In this document: positions 1 to 8,393 of the stretch, piece by piece
Numbering within the stretch: position 1 is the first letter of the stretch
How the letters are laid out: every line of letters starts with the position of its first letter
Origin: Hymenobacter chitinivorans DSM 11115
GTDB lineage: Bacteria; Bacteroidota; Bacteroidia; Cytophagales; Hymenobacteraceae
Direction: 5' to 3'
Assembly: GCF_002797555.1 (NCBI RefSeq)
Contig: NZ_PGFA01000001.1
Coordinates: 2,852,001 to 2,916,000 of the forward strand
DNA length: 64,000 nucleotides
Notes under the pieces: generated by a model
The model's input: the letters and a program-made list of their open reading frames with translations, nothing else
Told to the model about the DNA's origin: nothing
The model's database searches: none
Translations under genes and position numbers: made by a program

Positions 1-1042
1 TATAGCTCTGAATCAGGGCGTTCTGCTGGGTTTCCTTGAACCAGTCGGTATCGGCGGCCCGCATGGTTTTGTCGGCGTCGATAAACTCGGTGGTACCCAC
101 CCCGTCGAGCACCGGCTGGCCGTTGGGGCCCTGGTGGGTCTGGAAGGTGTAGTAGGGCAAGTTGGGCGTGCCGCCGTCGTTGGTTTTGGCCTGCCAGTAC
201 ACCCGGCCGTAGTCCAGGGTATTGAGCAGCTCGAGGTGGGGGCCGGGCGTCTGGGCGGTGAAGAAGGTCGAGAAATTAACCCGGGTGGCACCTTTCTTGG
301 CCTTTTTGGTGGTGATGATAATCACCCCGTTGCCGGCCCGGGAACCGTAGATGCTGGCCGCCGACGCGTCTTTGAGCACCTGGATGCTCTCGATGTCGTT
401 CTGGTTGATCTGGTTGATGCCTTCCTTGGTCGGGATGCCGTCGATGACGTAGAGCGGGTCGTTGTTGCCGAGCGTGCCGATGCCGCGGATGCGCACGGTG
501 GCCGCGCTGCCCGGTGCCCCGTCGGTCGTGATTTGCACGCCCGGCACCCGGCCCTGCAGGTTGCGGGTCACGTCGTTGGAAGCCATATCCTTGATTTCGT
601 CGGTCTTGACGACGGCCACGGCCCCGGTCAGGTCGGCCTTGCGCTGGGTCTGGTAGCCGGTCACCACTACTTCGTCCAGGGCCTTGGTATCGGGGGCCAG
701 CCGGATGGTCAGCTCGGTGCTCGGGCCCACGGCTACTTCCTGGGTCAGGAAGCCCACCGAGGACACGACCAGGGTGGCATTATCGGGTACGGTGAGGGTG
801 AAGCGGCCGTCGGGGTCGGTCGAGACGCCGTTGGTGGTGCCCTTCACCACGACCGTTACGCCGGGCATGCCCTCGCCTTTATCGTCGACGACGCGGCCAC
901 TAATCTTGGTATCGGCGGGCTGGGCGGCGCGGGTTTCGGCGCCGGATTCCGCGGCTTGCGCAGGCTCCACGGCGGCCAGCGGCAGGGCCGTGAGCAGCGT
1001 CGCGGCCACGGCCTGACGCAGGGTACGTACGGATTGTCTCAT
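1..1042 (-). CDS. SusC/RagA-family TonB-linked outer-membrane protein, 5' part
   Basis: This is the N-terminal 347 residues of an outer-membrane nutrient importer; the gene continues past the left edge of the window. The start is the ATG at 1042. A signal peptide is followed by a carboxypeptidase-regulatory-like (CarboxypepD_reg) domain at about residues 45-130 (KISGRVVDDKGEGMPGVTVV). The TonB-dependent plug domain comes next, with the Bacteroidota signature VLKDASAASIYGSRAGNGVI at about 220-250. SusC proteins pair with a SusD lipoprotein and use TonB energy to import oligosaccharides or peptides. The paired SusD gene would lie outside the window. The regulator gene at 1583-4396 is upstream on the same strand, so this transporter is its likely target. 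The substrate cannot be told from the N-terminus. Confidence 0.93.
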   Translation of the reverse strand, partial: MRQSVRTLRQAVAATLLTALPLAAVEPAQAAESGAETRAAQPADTKISGRVVDDKGEGMPGVTVVVKGTTNGVSTDPDGRFTLTVPDNATLVVSSVGFLTQEVAVGPSTELTIRLAPDTKALDEVVVTGYQTQRKADLTGAVAVVKTDEIKDMASNDVTRNLQGRVPGVQITTDGAPGSAATVRIRGIGTLGNNDPLYVIDGIPTKEGINQINQNDIESIQVLKDASAASIYGSRAGNGVIIITTKKAKKGATRVNFSTFFTAQTPGPHLELLNTLDYGRVYWQAKTNDGGTPNLPYYTFQTHQGPNGQPVLDGVGTTEFIDADKTMRAADTDWFKETQQNALIQSY

Positions 1043-1113
1043 GGGAATTGGGATTGGGAAGAGGCGAGTAGAGAAGCCGTAGCGGGCGGCGGACCCGGGC
1101 CCGGCAGCGGGCC

Positions 1114-1214
1114 GCAAACGGTTGCGGGCGGCGGGCTAAGCGGCCGGAGCCACCCGGCCCTGGGCGGCGCCATTGCCACCGGGCTTCGACTCAAAGGTGG
1201 GTGCAAACGGTTGC
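1114..1214. promoter_or_regulatory. Pair of LacI-type operator-like palindromes upstream of susC
   Basis: The 12-mer GCAAACGGTTGC occurs twice, at 1114-1125 and 1203-1214, 89 bp apart. It is nearly palindromic and resembles LacI/GalR-family operators, which centre on a CG inside GCAA..TTGC. Both copies lie 70-175 bp upstream of the SusC start codon at 1042. No LacI-family repressor gene is in the window. Operator function is inferred from the repeat and its position. Confidence 0.5.
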
Positions 1215-1337
1215 GGAAGCTTCCTCTATTCGTTCAAAGAATTGCAGAATTGGTTCATCCCCACCATTCCCATAAATCACCTAACAATCAACAACTTAAC
1301 AATAAACAAACTCCGCCATCAAAAGCCCAACTATCAG

Positions 1338-1374
1338 AATTGATACCTGTTTTCAAAAATTGATACATGCTTTG
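1338..1374. promoter_or_regulatory. Direct repeat, candidate binding site for the hybrid two-component regulator
   Basis: Two copies of AATTGATACnTGnTTT start at 1338 and 1358, a spacing of 20 bp or about two helical turns. AraC-type output domains of hybrid two-component systems bind direct repeats of this geometry. The site lies between the regulator (stop at 1583) and susC (start at 1042), about 300 bp upstream of susC. Confidence 0.45.
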
Positions 1375-1410
1375 GAGCGGCCTTCAGGTAGCTGCGGGTC
1401 TAAAAACTAA

Positions 1411-1551
1411 AAAGCTAGTTCCCCTCCTTAGCTGAGGAGAGGTTAGGGGTAGTTGACTTTTGCTTGAACGACTTTTAGATGTAGTTCTAAAAATTGTTCT
1501 GACGGTCATCAACCACCCCTAACCCCTTCTCAGCAAAGGAGGGGAACTAGC
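1411..1551. repeat. Fold-back palindromic element, copy 1
   Basis: A left arm at 1411-1457 (containing GCTAGTTCCCCTCCTTAGCTG) and a right arm at 1505-1551 are near-perfect reverse complements separated by about 47 bp of AT-richer sequence. The same arm sequence recurs at 33631-33822. With two copies in one window this is a dispersed MITE-like or REP-like family. It lies downstream of the regulator gene and could also end its transcription. No transposase is nearby. Confidence 0.75.
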
Positions 1552-1582
1552 AGTAGCTTTTAAAACAATGTGGGCTTCCCTT

Positions 1583-4396
1583 CTAGCCGGCGGTGGTGTG
1601 CAGGGCGCGGAACTCCGAGGGCGAAACCTGGTAGCGGGCCTTGAAGCTGGTGGAGAAATACGAGGGCGAGGAAAAGCCCAGCTGGTAGGCTACCTCGGCA
1701 ATGGTCAGGTCGTCGGTGAGCAGCAGCTGCCGGGCCTTGGTCAGGCGCACGCCCTGGATGAAGTCGGTGACGCCGGTGCCGAGCACGGCCTTGACTTTGC
1801 GGTAGAGCTGTACCCGGGAAATACCCAGACTGCGGGCCACGTCTTCCACCGAGAGGTCGGAGCGCGACACGTTGGCTTCGACAATGGCGGTGAGGTCGGC
1901 CAGGAATTTCTGGTCGACGCGCTGGGGGGCCACCGTAACGGTGTCGGTGCTCAGCTCACGGCGGAAATGCTCCCGCTGCCGGTCCCGGTTGGCCAACAGG
2001 GTGCGCAGGCTTTCGAGCAGAAACGTGGGGTTGAAGGGCTTGATCAGGTACAGATCGGCGCCGGCCTGCACGCCTTCCACCTGCTGCTCGGGGGCGTTGC
2101 GGGCCGTGAGCAGCACGATGGGAATGTGGCTGGTGCGCCAGTCGCCCTTGAGCTGGGCCACCACGTCGAGGCCACTGATGCCGGGCAGCATCACGTCGCA
2201 CACAATCAGGTCGGGAATGGTTTCGGCGGCCAGGCGCAGCCCGTTTTCCCCGTCGGGGGCGGTGTCGACCTGGAAGTGGGGCTGCAGCTTCTGGGTTACA
2301 AAGGCGTTGACGTCGGCGTTGTCCTCGATGACCAGCACCAGGGCTTCGCGGTGGGCCCCGGCCGCCAGCGGGGCCTCTTCCGTCGGGGGCGCGCTCAGCC
2401 CTTCGTCGATGGCCAGCGCGGGCACGGGCAAGGCCGCTTCGGTCGACTTCAGCTCGGCGGGCAGCTCCAGGGGCAGGGTCACGACGAAGGTGCTGCCCTG
2501 CCCGGGCTGGCTGGTAAAGGTGAGCTGGCCCAGGTGCAGGCGGGTCAGGCCCAGGGCCAGGGCCAGGCCCATGCCGGAGCCTTTGGCGGCCGACTGGTTG
2601 CCCTGGTAAAACCACTCGAAGATGTGGGCCCGGTCCTGTTCCGAGATGCCCCGGCCGGAGTCTTCCACGCTGATGCGCACGACGTTATCGGCGGGCACGG
2701 GCTGGATACTGACGCTGATCTGGCCCCGCTCGGGGGTAAACTTGAGGGCATTGGAGAGCAGGTTGAAAAAGACCTTGTCGAGGATGTTGACGTCGAACCA
2801 GAGGCGGACCACGGGCTCGGCGGGCAGGAAGCGCAGGCTGATGCCGCGCTGCCGGGCGGGCTTCTCGAACACGTCCATGATTTCGCGCACGAAGCCGACC
2901 AGGTTGCCCTCGGTGGCCCGCACCGGCATTTTGCCCACGTCGATTTTGCGGAAGTCCATGAGCTGGTTCACCAGCTGCAGCAGGCGCTGGGCGTTGCGGC
3001 GCACCAGGCTCAGGTCGTGGCGGTGGGGTGCGGGCAGGTCGGGGGCACTGGTCAGCATTTCCTCCACCGGACCCAGGATCAGCGTCAGCGGAGTGCGCAG
3101 CTCGTGGCTGAAGTTGGTGAAGAAGCGCAGCTTGGCCTCGGTTTCGACTTTGGCCCGCTCGGCAAAGTCCTGAATCTGGTTGCGCTGCTGGCGGATTTCC
3201 TCGTTCTGACCTTCCAGCTGCTCATTGATGCGGCGATTCACGCGGAAGGCCCGGAAGGCCACGGCCCCCAGCACGGCGGCCCCGAGCAGGGCCGCGGCCA
3301 GCACGTAGAGCACGGTTTGCTGGCTGGCGTAGGTGTCGCGCTGCTGCTGCAGGAGTTGCTGCTGGCGCTGAATGTCCTGCTGCTGGCTGCCCAGCTTCTC
3401 GGTTTGCAGCTTCATGGTCAGCGCGTTGGTCGAGTCGATGACCATGGTGCCGAGGATGTTTTCCTTGTCGTAGGGCTGCTGGCGCAGAATCTTCAGGGCC
3501 GTGCGGATGGCATCCTCCCCGCCGGGCGAGTAGAGCAGCGTGGCGGTAAGAATGCCATCCTGGACCAGCTGAATCCCGCCCCGCATACCGGGCAGGCCAT
3601 CCACGCCCACGATTTTGACCTGATTCTGGCGGCCCAGCTGCTTGCACACCTGGTACGCGCCCAGCGCCACCCGGTCGTTGTGGGCAAAAATCAGGTCGAC
3701 TTCGGGGTGGGCTTGGAGCACGGCCGGCAGGCGCTCCAGCACCGAGGGCCGCTCCCAGTTGCTGTTGACCTGGGCCACGAGCTGCATCCCGGGGTAGGCG
3801 GCCAGGGCCTGCACGAAGCCTCGGTGCCGGTCGACGGCCGGCGACGAGCCGGGGGCGCCCAGCACTTCCAGCACCTGCCCGCGCTGCTTGAGCAGGGAGG
3901 CCACGTAGTTGCCGGCCGTGTGGCCCACTTCCACGTTGTTGCCGCCCACGTAGGCGGTGTAGAGCTTGGAAGTGGTGCGGCGGTCCAGAATCACGACCGG
4001 AATGCCGCGGTTGTACACTTCCTCCACGATGGGCGTGACGGGCTCGGCCTCGTTGGCCGATACAATCAGCAGGTCGATACCCTCGCGGAGCAGCTCCTTG
4101 ATCTGCTGCTCCTGCAGGGCGCTGTTGTAGCGGGCGTCCTTGATGGTGAAGCTGACTTCGGGGTAGAAGCTGAGCTCCTTTTTCATGCCCGCCAGCATGG
4201 CCTGCCGCCAGGCGTCGCCGTTGGTGCACTGCGAAAAGCCGATGCGGTACGTTGGCGGCGGGGCCTGGGGGGTGCAACCGGTAAGCACCGCCAGCACCAG
4301 GCCCAGCAGTAGCGTCCCATACCGCAGCAAAGCGGGCGGGCGGGGCGAGGAAGCAGGCGGGGCGGGGTGGGGCATGGGGCGGGGTTGGCAGCGCAA
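1583..4396 (-). CDS. Hybrid two-component system with LacI-type periplasmic sugar sensor and AraC output
   Basis: This 937-residue one-protein sensor and transcription factor controls polysaccharide-utilisation genes. A signal or lipoprotein segment (LAVLTGC, Cys41) precedes a periplasmic sugar-binding domain of LacI/ribose-binding type at about 48-335. A single membrane helix lies at about 362-382. The HisKA motif NFSHELRTP has phospho-acceptor His431. The HATPase N box is near 545-549 and the G1 box DSGRG is at 579-583. The receiver domain at about 686-800 has Asp734 and Lys786. The AraC DNA-binding domain is at about 848-930. Family members with this sensor type bind free monosaccharides such as fructose, so a simple sugar ligand is plausible but inferred. 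The gene lies directly upstream of susC on the same strand. Confidence 0.95.
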   Translation of the reverse strand: MRCQPRPMPHPAPPASSPRPPALLRYGTLLLGLVLAVLTGCTPQAPPPTYRIGFSQCTNGDAWRQAMLAGMKKELSFYPEVSFTIKDARYNSALQEQQIKELLREGIDLLIVSANEAEPVTPIVEEVYNRGIPVVILDRRTTSKLYTAYVGGNNVEVGHTAGNYVASLLKQRGQVLEVLGAPGSSPAVDRHRGFVQALAAYPGMQLVAQVNSNWERPSVLERLPAVLQAHPEVDLIFAHNDRVALGAYQVCKQLGRQNQVKIVGVDGLPGMRGGIQLVQDGILTATLLYSPGGEDAIRTALKILRQQPYDKENILGTMVIDSTNALTMKLQTEKLGSQQQDIQRQQQLLQQQRDTYASQQTVLYVLAAALLGAAVLGAVAFRAFRVNRRINEQLEGQNEEIRQQRNQIQDFAERAKVETEAKLRFFTNFSHELRTPLTLILGPVEEMLTSAPDLPAPHRHDLSLVRRNAQRLLQLVNQLMDFRKIDVGKMPVRATEGNLVGFVREIMDVFEKPARQRGISLRFLPAEPVVRLWFDVNILDKVFFNLLSNALKFTPERGQISVSIQPVPADNVVRISVEDSGRGISEQDRAHIFEWFYQGNQSAAKGSGMGLALALGLTRLHLGQLTFTSQPGQGSTFVVTLPLELPAELKSTEAALPVPALAIDEGLSAPPTEEAPLAAGAHREALVLVIEDNADVNAFVTQKLQPHFQVDTAPDGENGLRLAAETIPDLIVCDVMLPGISGLDVVAQLKGDWRTSHIPIVLLTARNAPEQQVEGVQAGADLYLIKPFNPTFLLESLRTLLANRDRQREHFRRELSTDTVTVAPQRVDQKFLADLTAIVEANVSRSDLSVEDVARSLGISRVQLYRKVKAVLGTGVTDFIQGVRLTKARQLLLTDDLTIAEVAYQLGFSSPSYFSTSFKARYQVSPSEFRALHTTAG

Positions 4397-4529
4397 AACT
4401 AAAAAGCCCGCGGAGCTTTCCGGCTCGGCGGGCTAGGCGGCAGCTCTAAGATACGCGGTTTGGAGGAGCCTCAAACGGTAGCCCGCCCTGGCGCAAGCAG
4501 GAGTACGGGTGAGTATGGTTCGGGGGGGC

Positions 4530-5150
4530 TTAGTCATGCAGTCCCTTGCCGCTGAGAATGTGCGGGGTGTACTTTTCAATTCTCGCCGCCCGGGTTTTGG
4601 CTTGCTTGGGGGCGGCAAAAAACAGCAGGTAGCCGCGCTGCCGGCCGGGCGTCAGGGTGTGGAACGCGGCTTTCAGCGCGGCATTAGCGGCCAGGGCATC
4701 GTGCAGCTCTTCGGGCAGGGGGAAGTCGGAGGTTGGCTTACGCGCCACTTTCAGGCCGGCCTCCTCAACGGCAATTGCCTCCCGGATATAGGTGTGCAGC
4801 ACGGACTCCAGCCGGAGTATTTCCTGGGCGTCGGTAAACCGGATCTGGCGGGCGGCCTGCACGTTCGGGGTTTGCTGCACGAGCAGGCTGTTTGGGTCGC
4901 TGAGCAGGGCGCCGTTGAAGAAGTTGAGGGCGCAGTAGTCCTTGAAGGCGTGGATGAGCACGACGTTCTTGGTGCCGAGCGTGTAGCAGGGCACGCCCCA
5001 CTTCAGCTCTTCCGTGAGGCCGCTCCCAAGCGCCAGGGCGCGCAGGGCATGCAGGGCCGGCTGCCATTTTCGGACGCTGCAGGCGGGGGTAGCAACCAGG
5101 GCGCAACGGCCGCAGCCATCGGCAAAATACAAGTCAACGGAGGGAGCCAT
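4530..5150 (-). CDS. YdeI/OmdA-type protein with DUF1801-like N-terminus
   Basis: This 206-residue cytoplasmic protein has an N-terminal DUF1801-like fold (EELKWGVPCYTLGTKNVVLIHAFKDYCALNFF at about 48-80, given here as adjacent pieces EELKWGVPCYTLG and ALNFFNGALL). Its C-terminal YdeI/OmpD-associated segment contains LPEELHDALAANAALKAAF and ends in LTPGRQRGYLLFFAAPKQAK. Family members are small stress- or bacteriocin-tolerance proteins of unclear biochemistry. It is the last gene of a minus-strand cluster with an ArsR repressor and an SRPBCC protein, 12 bp downstream of the latter. The exact function is unknown. Confidence 0.85.
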   Translation of the reverse strand: MAPSVDLYFADGCGRCALVATPACSVRKWQPALHALRALALGSGLTEELKWGVPCYTLGTKNVVLIHAFKDYCALNFFNGALLSDPNSLLVQQTPNVQAARQIRFTDAQEILRLESVLHTYIREAIAVEEAGLKVARKPTSDFPLPEELHDALAANAALKAAFHTLTPGRQRGYLLFFAAPKQAKTRAARIEKYTPHILSGKGLHD

Positions 5151-5162
5151 TGTGGGGAGGGG

Positions 5163-5636
5163 TTAGCGGGTGAGCAGCTGGCCGACGATATCCTGCAGGC
5201 GGTTGTGGGCCAGGTTGAGGCCCTTGGCAAAGGGCAATTGCAGCTGCTGGTTGCGCTGGGCCACCGAGCGGTAGACGATGTGCATGCGCAACTGGCCGGC
5301 CCCGTTCGGAAGGCTTTCGAACTCCAGGAATTCCAGCTGGGGGCCGAAGGGCGCATTCTCGATTTCGAAGGTGCGGGTGATTTTCTGGTCGGGAACAAAC
5401 TCGTGGATGACGCCCCCGGCCCGGAACACCACCTGGCCCTGGGCATTGGTGGTTTCGAACTGCCAGCCGCCGTGCTTGTGGTTGTCCAGCTTGAGCACCT
5501 TGGTGCCCATCCACTGCTCGATGATGGCGGGGTCGGTGTAGGCCGTGAAGAGCAGGGGCAGCGGCAACTCGAAGGTGCGGGTGATGAGCAAATCCTGCTG
5601 CCCATCTTCGGCCTTGACTCGGGTTTTGGGCTCCAT
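5163..5636 (-). CDS. SRPBCC (AHSA1-type) domain protein
   Basis: This 157-residue protein has the START/AHSA1-like ligand-binding fold. The signs are ITRTFELPLPLLFTAYTDP near the N-terminus, followed by IIEQWMG and GGWQFETTNAQG. Such proteins often sit beside ArsR repressors in Bacteroidota and Actinomycetota. The ATG at 5636 was chosen because it starts just after the ArsR stop codon (5638), so the two are translationally coupled. A longer reading frame upstream overlaps the repressor gene. The ligand is unknown. Confidence 0.9.
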   Translation of the reverse strand: MEPKTRVKAEDGQQDLLITRTFELPLPLLFTAYTDPAIIEQWMGTKVLKLDNHKHGGWQFETTNAQGQVVFRAGGVIHEFVPDQKITRTFEIENAPFGPQLEFLEFESLPNGAGQLRMHIVYRSVAQRNQQLQLPFAKGLNLAHNRLQDIVGQLLTR

Positions 5637-5637
5637 C

Positions 5638-5967
5638 TTATGCGGGGTTTTGGGGGTGGCGCGCTTTGAGCAGGGCTTCCAGCTGGTTGAACCGCTCATC
5701 CCACATCTGGCGGAAGGGCTCAACGAAGTCGGCTATGGCTTTGATGCCGACCGGGTTGAGGTGGTAGTACATTTCCCGGCCCTTCTGCTCCTGGGTCAGC
5801 AGCTCGCACTCGGTCAGGATTTGCAGGTGCTTGGACACGGTGGGCCGGGCCGAGTCGAAGCTGGCGGCAATGGCCCCGGCCGTGAGCGACTGGGAGGCCA
5901 GCAGCAGCAGAATGGCCCGGCGGGTGGGGTCGGCAATGGCCTGGAAGGCGTCGCGGCGTAGATTCAT
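5638..5967 (-). CDS. ArsR-family winged-helix repressor
   Basis: This 109-residue repressor is the first gene of the ArsR-SRPBCC-YdeI cluster. The ArsR winged helix is clear: [20 protein letters not shown], then the recognition helix in [18 protein letters not shown] and the wing [11 protein letters not shown]. No metal-binding CxC pair is visible in the recognition helix, so metal sensing is unlikely. Members beside AHSA1 proteins usually lack metal ligands. It probably represses its own operon through the direct repeat at 5971-6012. Confidence 0.93.
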   Translation of the reverse strand: MNLRRDAFQAIADPTRRAILLLLASQSLTAGAIAASFDSARPTVSKHLQILTECELLTQEQKGREMYYHLNPVGIKAIADFVEPFRQMWDERFNQLEALLKARHPQNPA

Positions 5968-5970
5968 CGT

Positions 5971-6012
5971 GTAGCTATGTGACTACAAGTATACGCGTAG
6001 CTATGTGACTAC
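5971..6012. promoter_or_regulatory. Candidate ArsR operator (two 16-bp repeats)
   Basis: GTAGCTATGTGACTAC occurs exactly twice, at 5971-5986 and 5997-6012, starting 4 bp upstream of the ArsR start codon. Each copy is an imperfect palindrome (GTAG...CTAC), and the two are 26 bp apart. The position and repetition suggest autoregulation by the adjacent repressor. Confidence 0.65.
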
Positions 6013-6049
6013 GCAAGCTTCTGCACGTTTCTTTTTGCCGCCGGCCAGC

Positions 6050-6604
6050 TTAGCTACCCGCCGGCCAGCGGTACATAATATCGGAGCGGAGGACGTATTT
6101 GACGCCCTGGGTTACTTCGCTGCCGGCGTGGTAGAGGCTGTGCAAAAATACGAGGGCCATGCCCTGCCGGGGCTGCACCCGCAGGTCGCGAAAGGTGGTG
6201 TCGCCGCCCTGGAAGTTGTCGTTGAGGTACACCATAAAGGTGAAGCAGCTGGCCTCGGTGGCGGAGCGCTGGTAGCTGCCGTCGAAGTGGCCGCGGAACT
6301 GGTGGCCGCGCTGGTAGCGGTAGAACCGGAACAGCTCGTTGAGGCCGCAGGCGTGGCCAGGGCCCAGCTGGGCGGGCACGAAGGGCCGGACTTGGTCCCA
6401 GAGCCGGGTGGCCAGGTCTTCACTCTGGTAAAAGGCGCGGCTGTTGTTGCGGATGTGGGGTTTGACACGGGCCCCGGCGGCGGTATTGACGGCCGCCAGC
6501 TCGTAGCCCAGGGTTTCGCTCAGGGCAATGTATTCCAGGCATTCCTGGCGGGTAAGAAAGTCTTCAATCAGGAAGATGGAGTTGGTGAGGGCGGTGTATT
6601 TCAC
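6050..6604 (-). CDS. 2OG-Fe(II) dioxygenase, prolyl-4-hydroxylase type
   Basis: This 184-residue cytoplasmic enzyme hydroxylates a target using 2-oxoglutarate, O2 and Fe(II). The iron ligands HxD appear in RGHFDGS and the distal His in SLYHAGSEV. The 2-oxoglutarate-binding Lys follows in GVKYVLRSDIMY. The core also shows FTFMVYLNDNFQGGDTTF, typical of P4Hc proteins that act on proteins. The gene is monocistronic, and its target is not evident from the context. Confidence 0.9.
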   Translation of the reverse strand: MKYTALTNSIFLIEDFLTRQECLEYIALSETLGYELAAVNTAAGARVKPHIRNNSRAFYQSEDLATRLWDQVRPFVPAQLGPGHACGLNELFRFYRYQRGHQFRGHFDGSYQRSATEASCFTFMVYLNDNFQGGDTTFRDLRVQPRQGMALVFLHSLYHAGSEVTQGVKYVLRSDIMYRWPAGS

Positions 6605-6690
6605 GGAAATAGAATGGAATTAAGAGGTAGAAAAAGAGCCATTACCGCTGAATTAGGCCCCAGAAAGAGTGAATCCGGGGGTTGAGAAAC

Positions 6691-6936
6691 TGCGGCCAGG
6701 CTTTGGACGACTGCGGCCAGGCTTTGGAGCACTGAAGCAAGTGTTTGGACAGTCGGAGCCAGGCTTTGGACAGTTGAGGCTAAGCTTTGGACAGTCGGGA
6801 CCGGGCTTTGGACGATTGAGGCCGGGCTTTGGACAGTCGGGACCGGGCTTTGGAGACTTGAGACCAGGCTTTGGATGGTTGGGGCTAGGCTTTGGACGGT
6901 TGGGGCCAGGCTTTGGACGGTTGGGGCCAGGCTTTG
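6691..6936. repeat. 21-bp tandem repeat, about 12 copies
   Basis: A 21-bp unit built around GCCAGGCTTTGGACAGTTG repeats about twelve times with base drift. The most constant core is GGCTTTGGA. In one plus-strand frame it encodes a 7-residue repeat (RPGFGQS-like) because 21 is a multiple of 3. That ORF has no signal peptide, no domain and no obvious promoter, so I treat it as a non-coding minisatellite between the oxygenase and the rtcB terminator. Confidence 0.85.
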
Positions 6937-6942
6937 CCTTTT

Positions 6943-6986
6943 AAGTAAGAAAAAGAGGCCCCGCCCGGGGCCTCTTTTTCTTACTT
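6943..6986 (-). terminator. Strong intrinsic terminator after rtcB
   Basis: The palindrome AAGTAAGAAAAAGAGGCCCC / GGGGCCTCTTTTTCTTACTT has a short CG-rich loop and flanking A/T tracts, so it can act in both directions. It starts 7 bp after the rtcB stop codon and closes the RNA-repair operon. Confidence 0.9.
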
Positions 6987-6992
6987 ACGGTC

Positions 6993-8393
6993 TTACGCGC
7001 CGTCCATGCGCACGATTTTGGGCGTGAACGAGCCCAGCACGTCCACCAGCTCCTGCTGGCTTTGCATCACGGCGTGGATGTCCTTGTAGGCCATCGGGGC
7101 TTCGTCTACTCCCCCACCCTGCAGCACCACGTCGTGGTCTTTCAGGTACTGGCGCACCTGGGCTTCGCCGAGCTCCTGCTTGGCCCGGGTGCGCGACATG
7201 AGCCGGCCCGCGCCGTGGGAAGCCGAGGCCAGGGACTCGGCCACGCCCCGGCCGCGCACGATAAAGCCGGGGGCGGTCATCGAGCCGGGGATGATGCCCA
7301 GCACGCCCTGGCCGGCCGGGGTAGCGCCCTTGCGGTGCACGATTACCTCGCGCCCATCGGCCAGCCGCTCTTTCCAGGCGAAGTTGTGGTGGTTTTCCAC
7401 GTTGGCCAGGGGCCGCTCGCCCAGGGCTTTGGCCAAGCGGTGGTGAATCTGGTGGTGGCAGGCCGAGGCAAAGTCGCCGGCCAGGGTCATGGCCGCCCAG
7501 TACTCCTGGCCCAATTCGCCATCGAGGCCCAGCCAGGCCAGGTGCTTGGCCTCGTTGGGCAGCTGGCAGTTTTCCATGGCCAGCTTGGTGTAGTGGTTGG
7601 CGACGCTGGCACCCAGGCCGCGGGAGCCGGAGTGCGACAATAGTCCCACGTACTGGCCCACGGGCAGGTTCATGTCGTTGGAGGGGTCGGTGATGTCGAC
7701 CACGCCGAACTCGACGAAGTGGTTGCCCGAGCCCGAGGTGCCGATTTGCTCGGCGGCGGTGGCCTGCTTGTTGCGCAGGAAGGGCACGGCCCGGAACGTG
7801 TCGCTGTCGAGCACCTCGTGGCCGAGTTTCTTGCCCCGGTCGAAGCCGGTACGGTTGCCGAAGCGGGTGTGGTCGAGCAGCAGCTTTTGCAGCTCCTGCA
7901 CCCGCTGGCTGATAAACTTGGGCGGCAGGGCAAACACCGACAGCGCCATGCGGCACCCGATATCAACGCCCACCGCGTAGGGAATCACCGCGTTGTCGGT
8001 GGCCAGCACGCCGCCGATGGGCAGGCCGTAGCCGTGGTGGGCATCGGGCATGAGGGCCCCGGCCACGGTGACGGGCAGCTTCATGGCCGTGTCCATCTGG
8101 TGCAGGGCGCCGGGCTCGATGTGCTCAGCGCCATACAGGGCGTAGGGCTTGCGGGCCACCAGCTCGATGTGGCGGGACGGGGGCGGCACTAATGCGGCGG
8201 CCACGTGGCTCCAGTCGAGGTGGGTGGCAAAGTCGTGGGGCGCGGCCAGGATGTGCTGGAGCAGGGCCAGCTGGTCGGTGAGGGAAATTTTCTTGAGGTG
8301 CTTGCGCTGCAATTGGGCCAGCGCAAGCCCGATGGCGCGGCCTTCGGGGAAGCCAAGCTGCCGAAGGTCGTTGCCGCGTAGTTGTTGGGCCAT
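6993..8393 (-). CDS. rtcB: RtcB RNA ligase (3'-phosphate / 5'-hydroxyl)
   Basis: This 466-residue enzyme joins RNA 2',3'-cyclic-phosphate or 3'-phosphate ends to 5'-OH ends through an RNA-His-GMP intermediate and Mn2+. The ATG at 8393 was chosen because the family N-terminus begins there (MAQQLRGNDLRQLGFPEG); a longer upstream frame has no homology. The hallmarks are present: MPDAHHGYGLPIG near 115-127, the metal-binding Cys147 in DIGCRM, GSGNHF at 221-226, HSGSRG at 254-259, NHHNF at 334-338 and the guanylylated His393 in SHGAGR. It is the last gene of a minus-strand operon with Ro60, a PARG-like enzyme and Y-RNA-like genes, as expected for repair of cleaved tRNA. No archease gene is in the window. 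Confidence 0.96.
   Translation of the reverse strand: MAQQLRGNDLRQLGFPEGRAIGLALAQLQRKHLKKISLTDQLALLQHILAAPHDFATHLDWSHVAAALVPPPSRHIELVARKPYALYGAEHIEPGALHQMDTAMKLPVTVAGALMPDAHHGYGLPIGGVLATDNAVIPYAVGVDIGCRMALSVFALPPKFISQRVQELQKLLLDHTRFGNRTGFDRGKKLGHEVLDSDTFRAVPFLRNKQATAAEQIGTSGSGNHFVEFGVVDITDPSNDMNLPVGQYVGLLSHSGSRGLGASVANHYTKLAMENCQLPNEAKHLAWLGLDGELGQEYWAAMTLAGDFASACHHQIHHRLAKALGERPLANVENHHNFAWKERLADGREVIVHRKGATPAGQGVLGIIPGSMTAPGFIVRGRGVAESLASASHGAGRLMSRTRAKQELGEAQVRQYLKDHDVVLQGGGVDEAPMAYKDIHAVMQSQQELVDVLGSFTPKIVRMDGA

Noticed and set aside
134..1363. Long plus-strand ORF of 409 codons.
   Set aside because: It is antisense to the SusC gene, has no domain, and arises from the GC-rich codon pattern on the other strand.
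1568..4312. Plus-strand ORF of 914 codons.
   Set aside because: It is the antisense shadow of the hybrid two-component regulator; the product is His/Gln/Gly-rich without recognisable folds.
6669..6944. Repeat protein of 91 residues with GFG heptads.
   Set aside because: It is the translation of a 21-bp minisatellite with no start context, signal or domain; judged non-coding.
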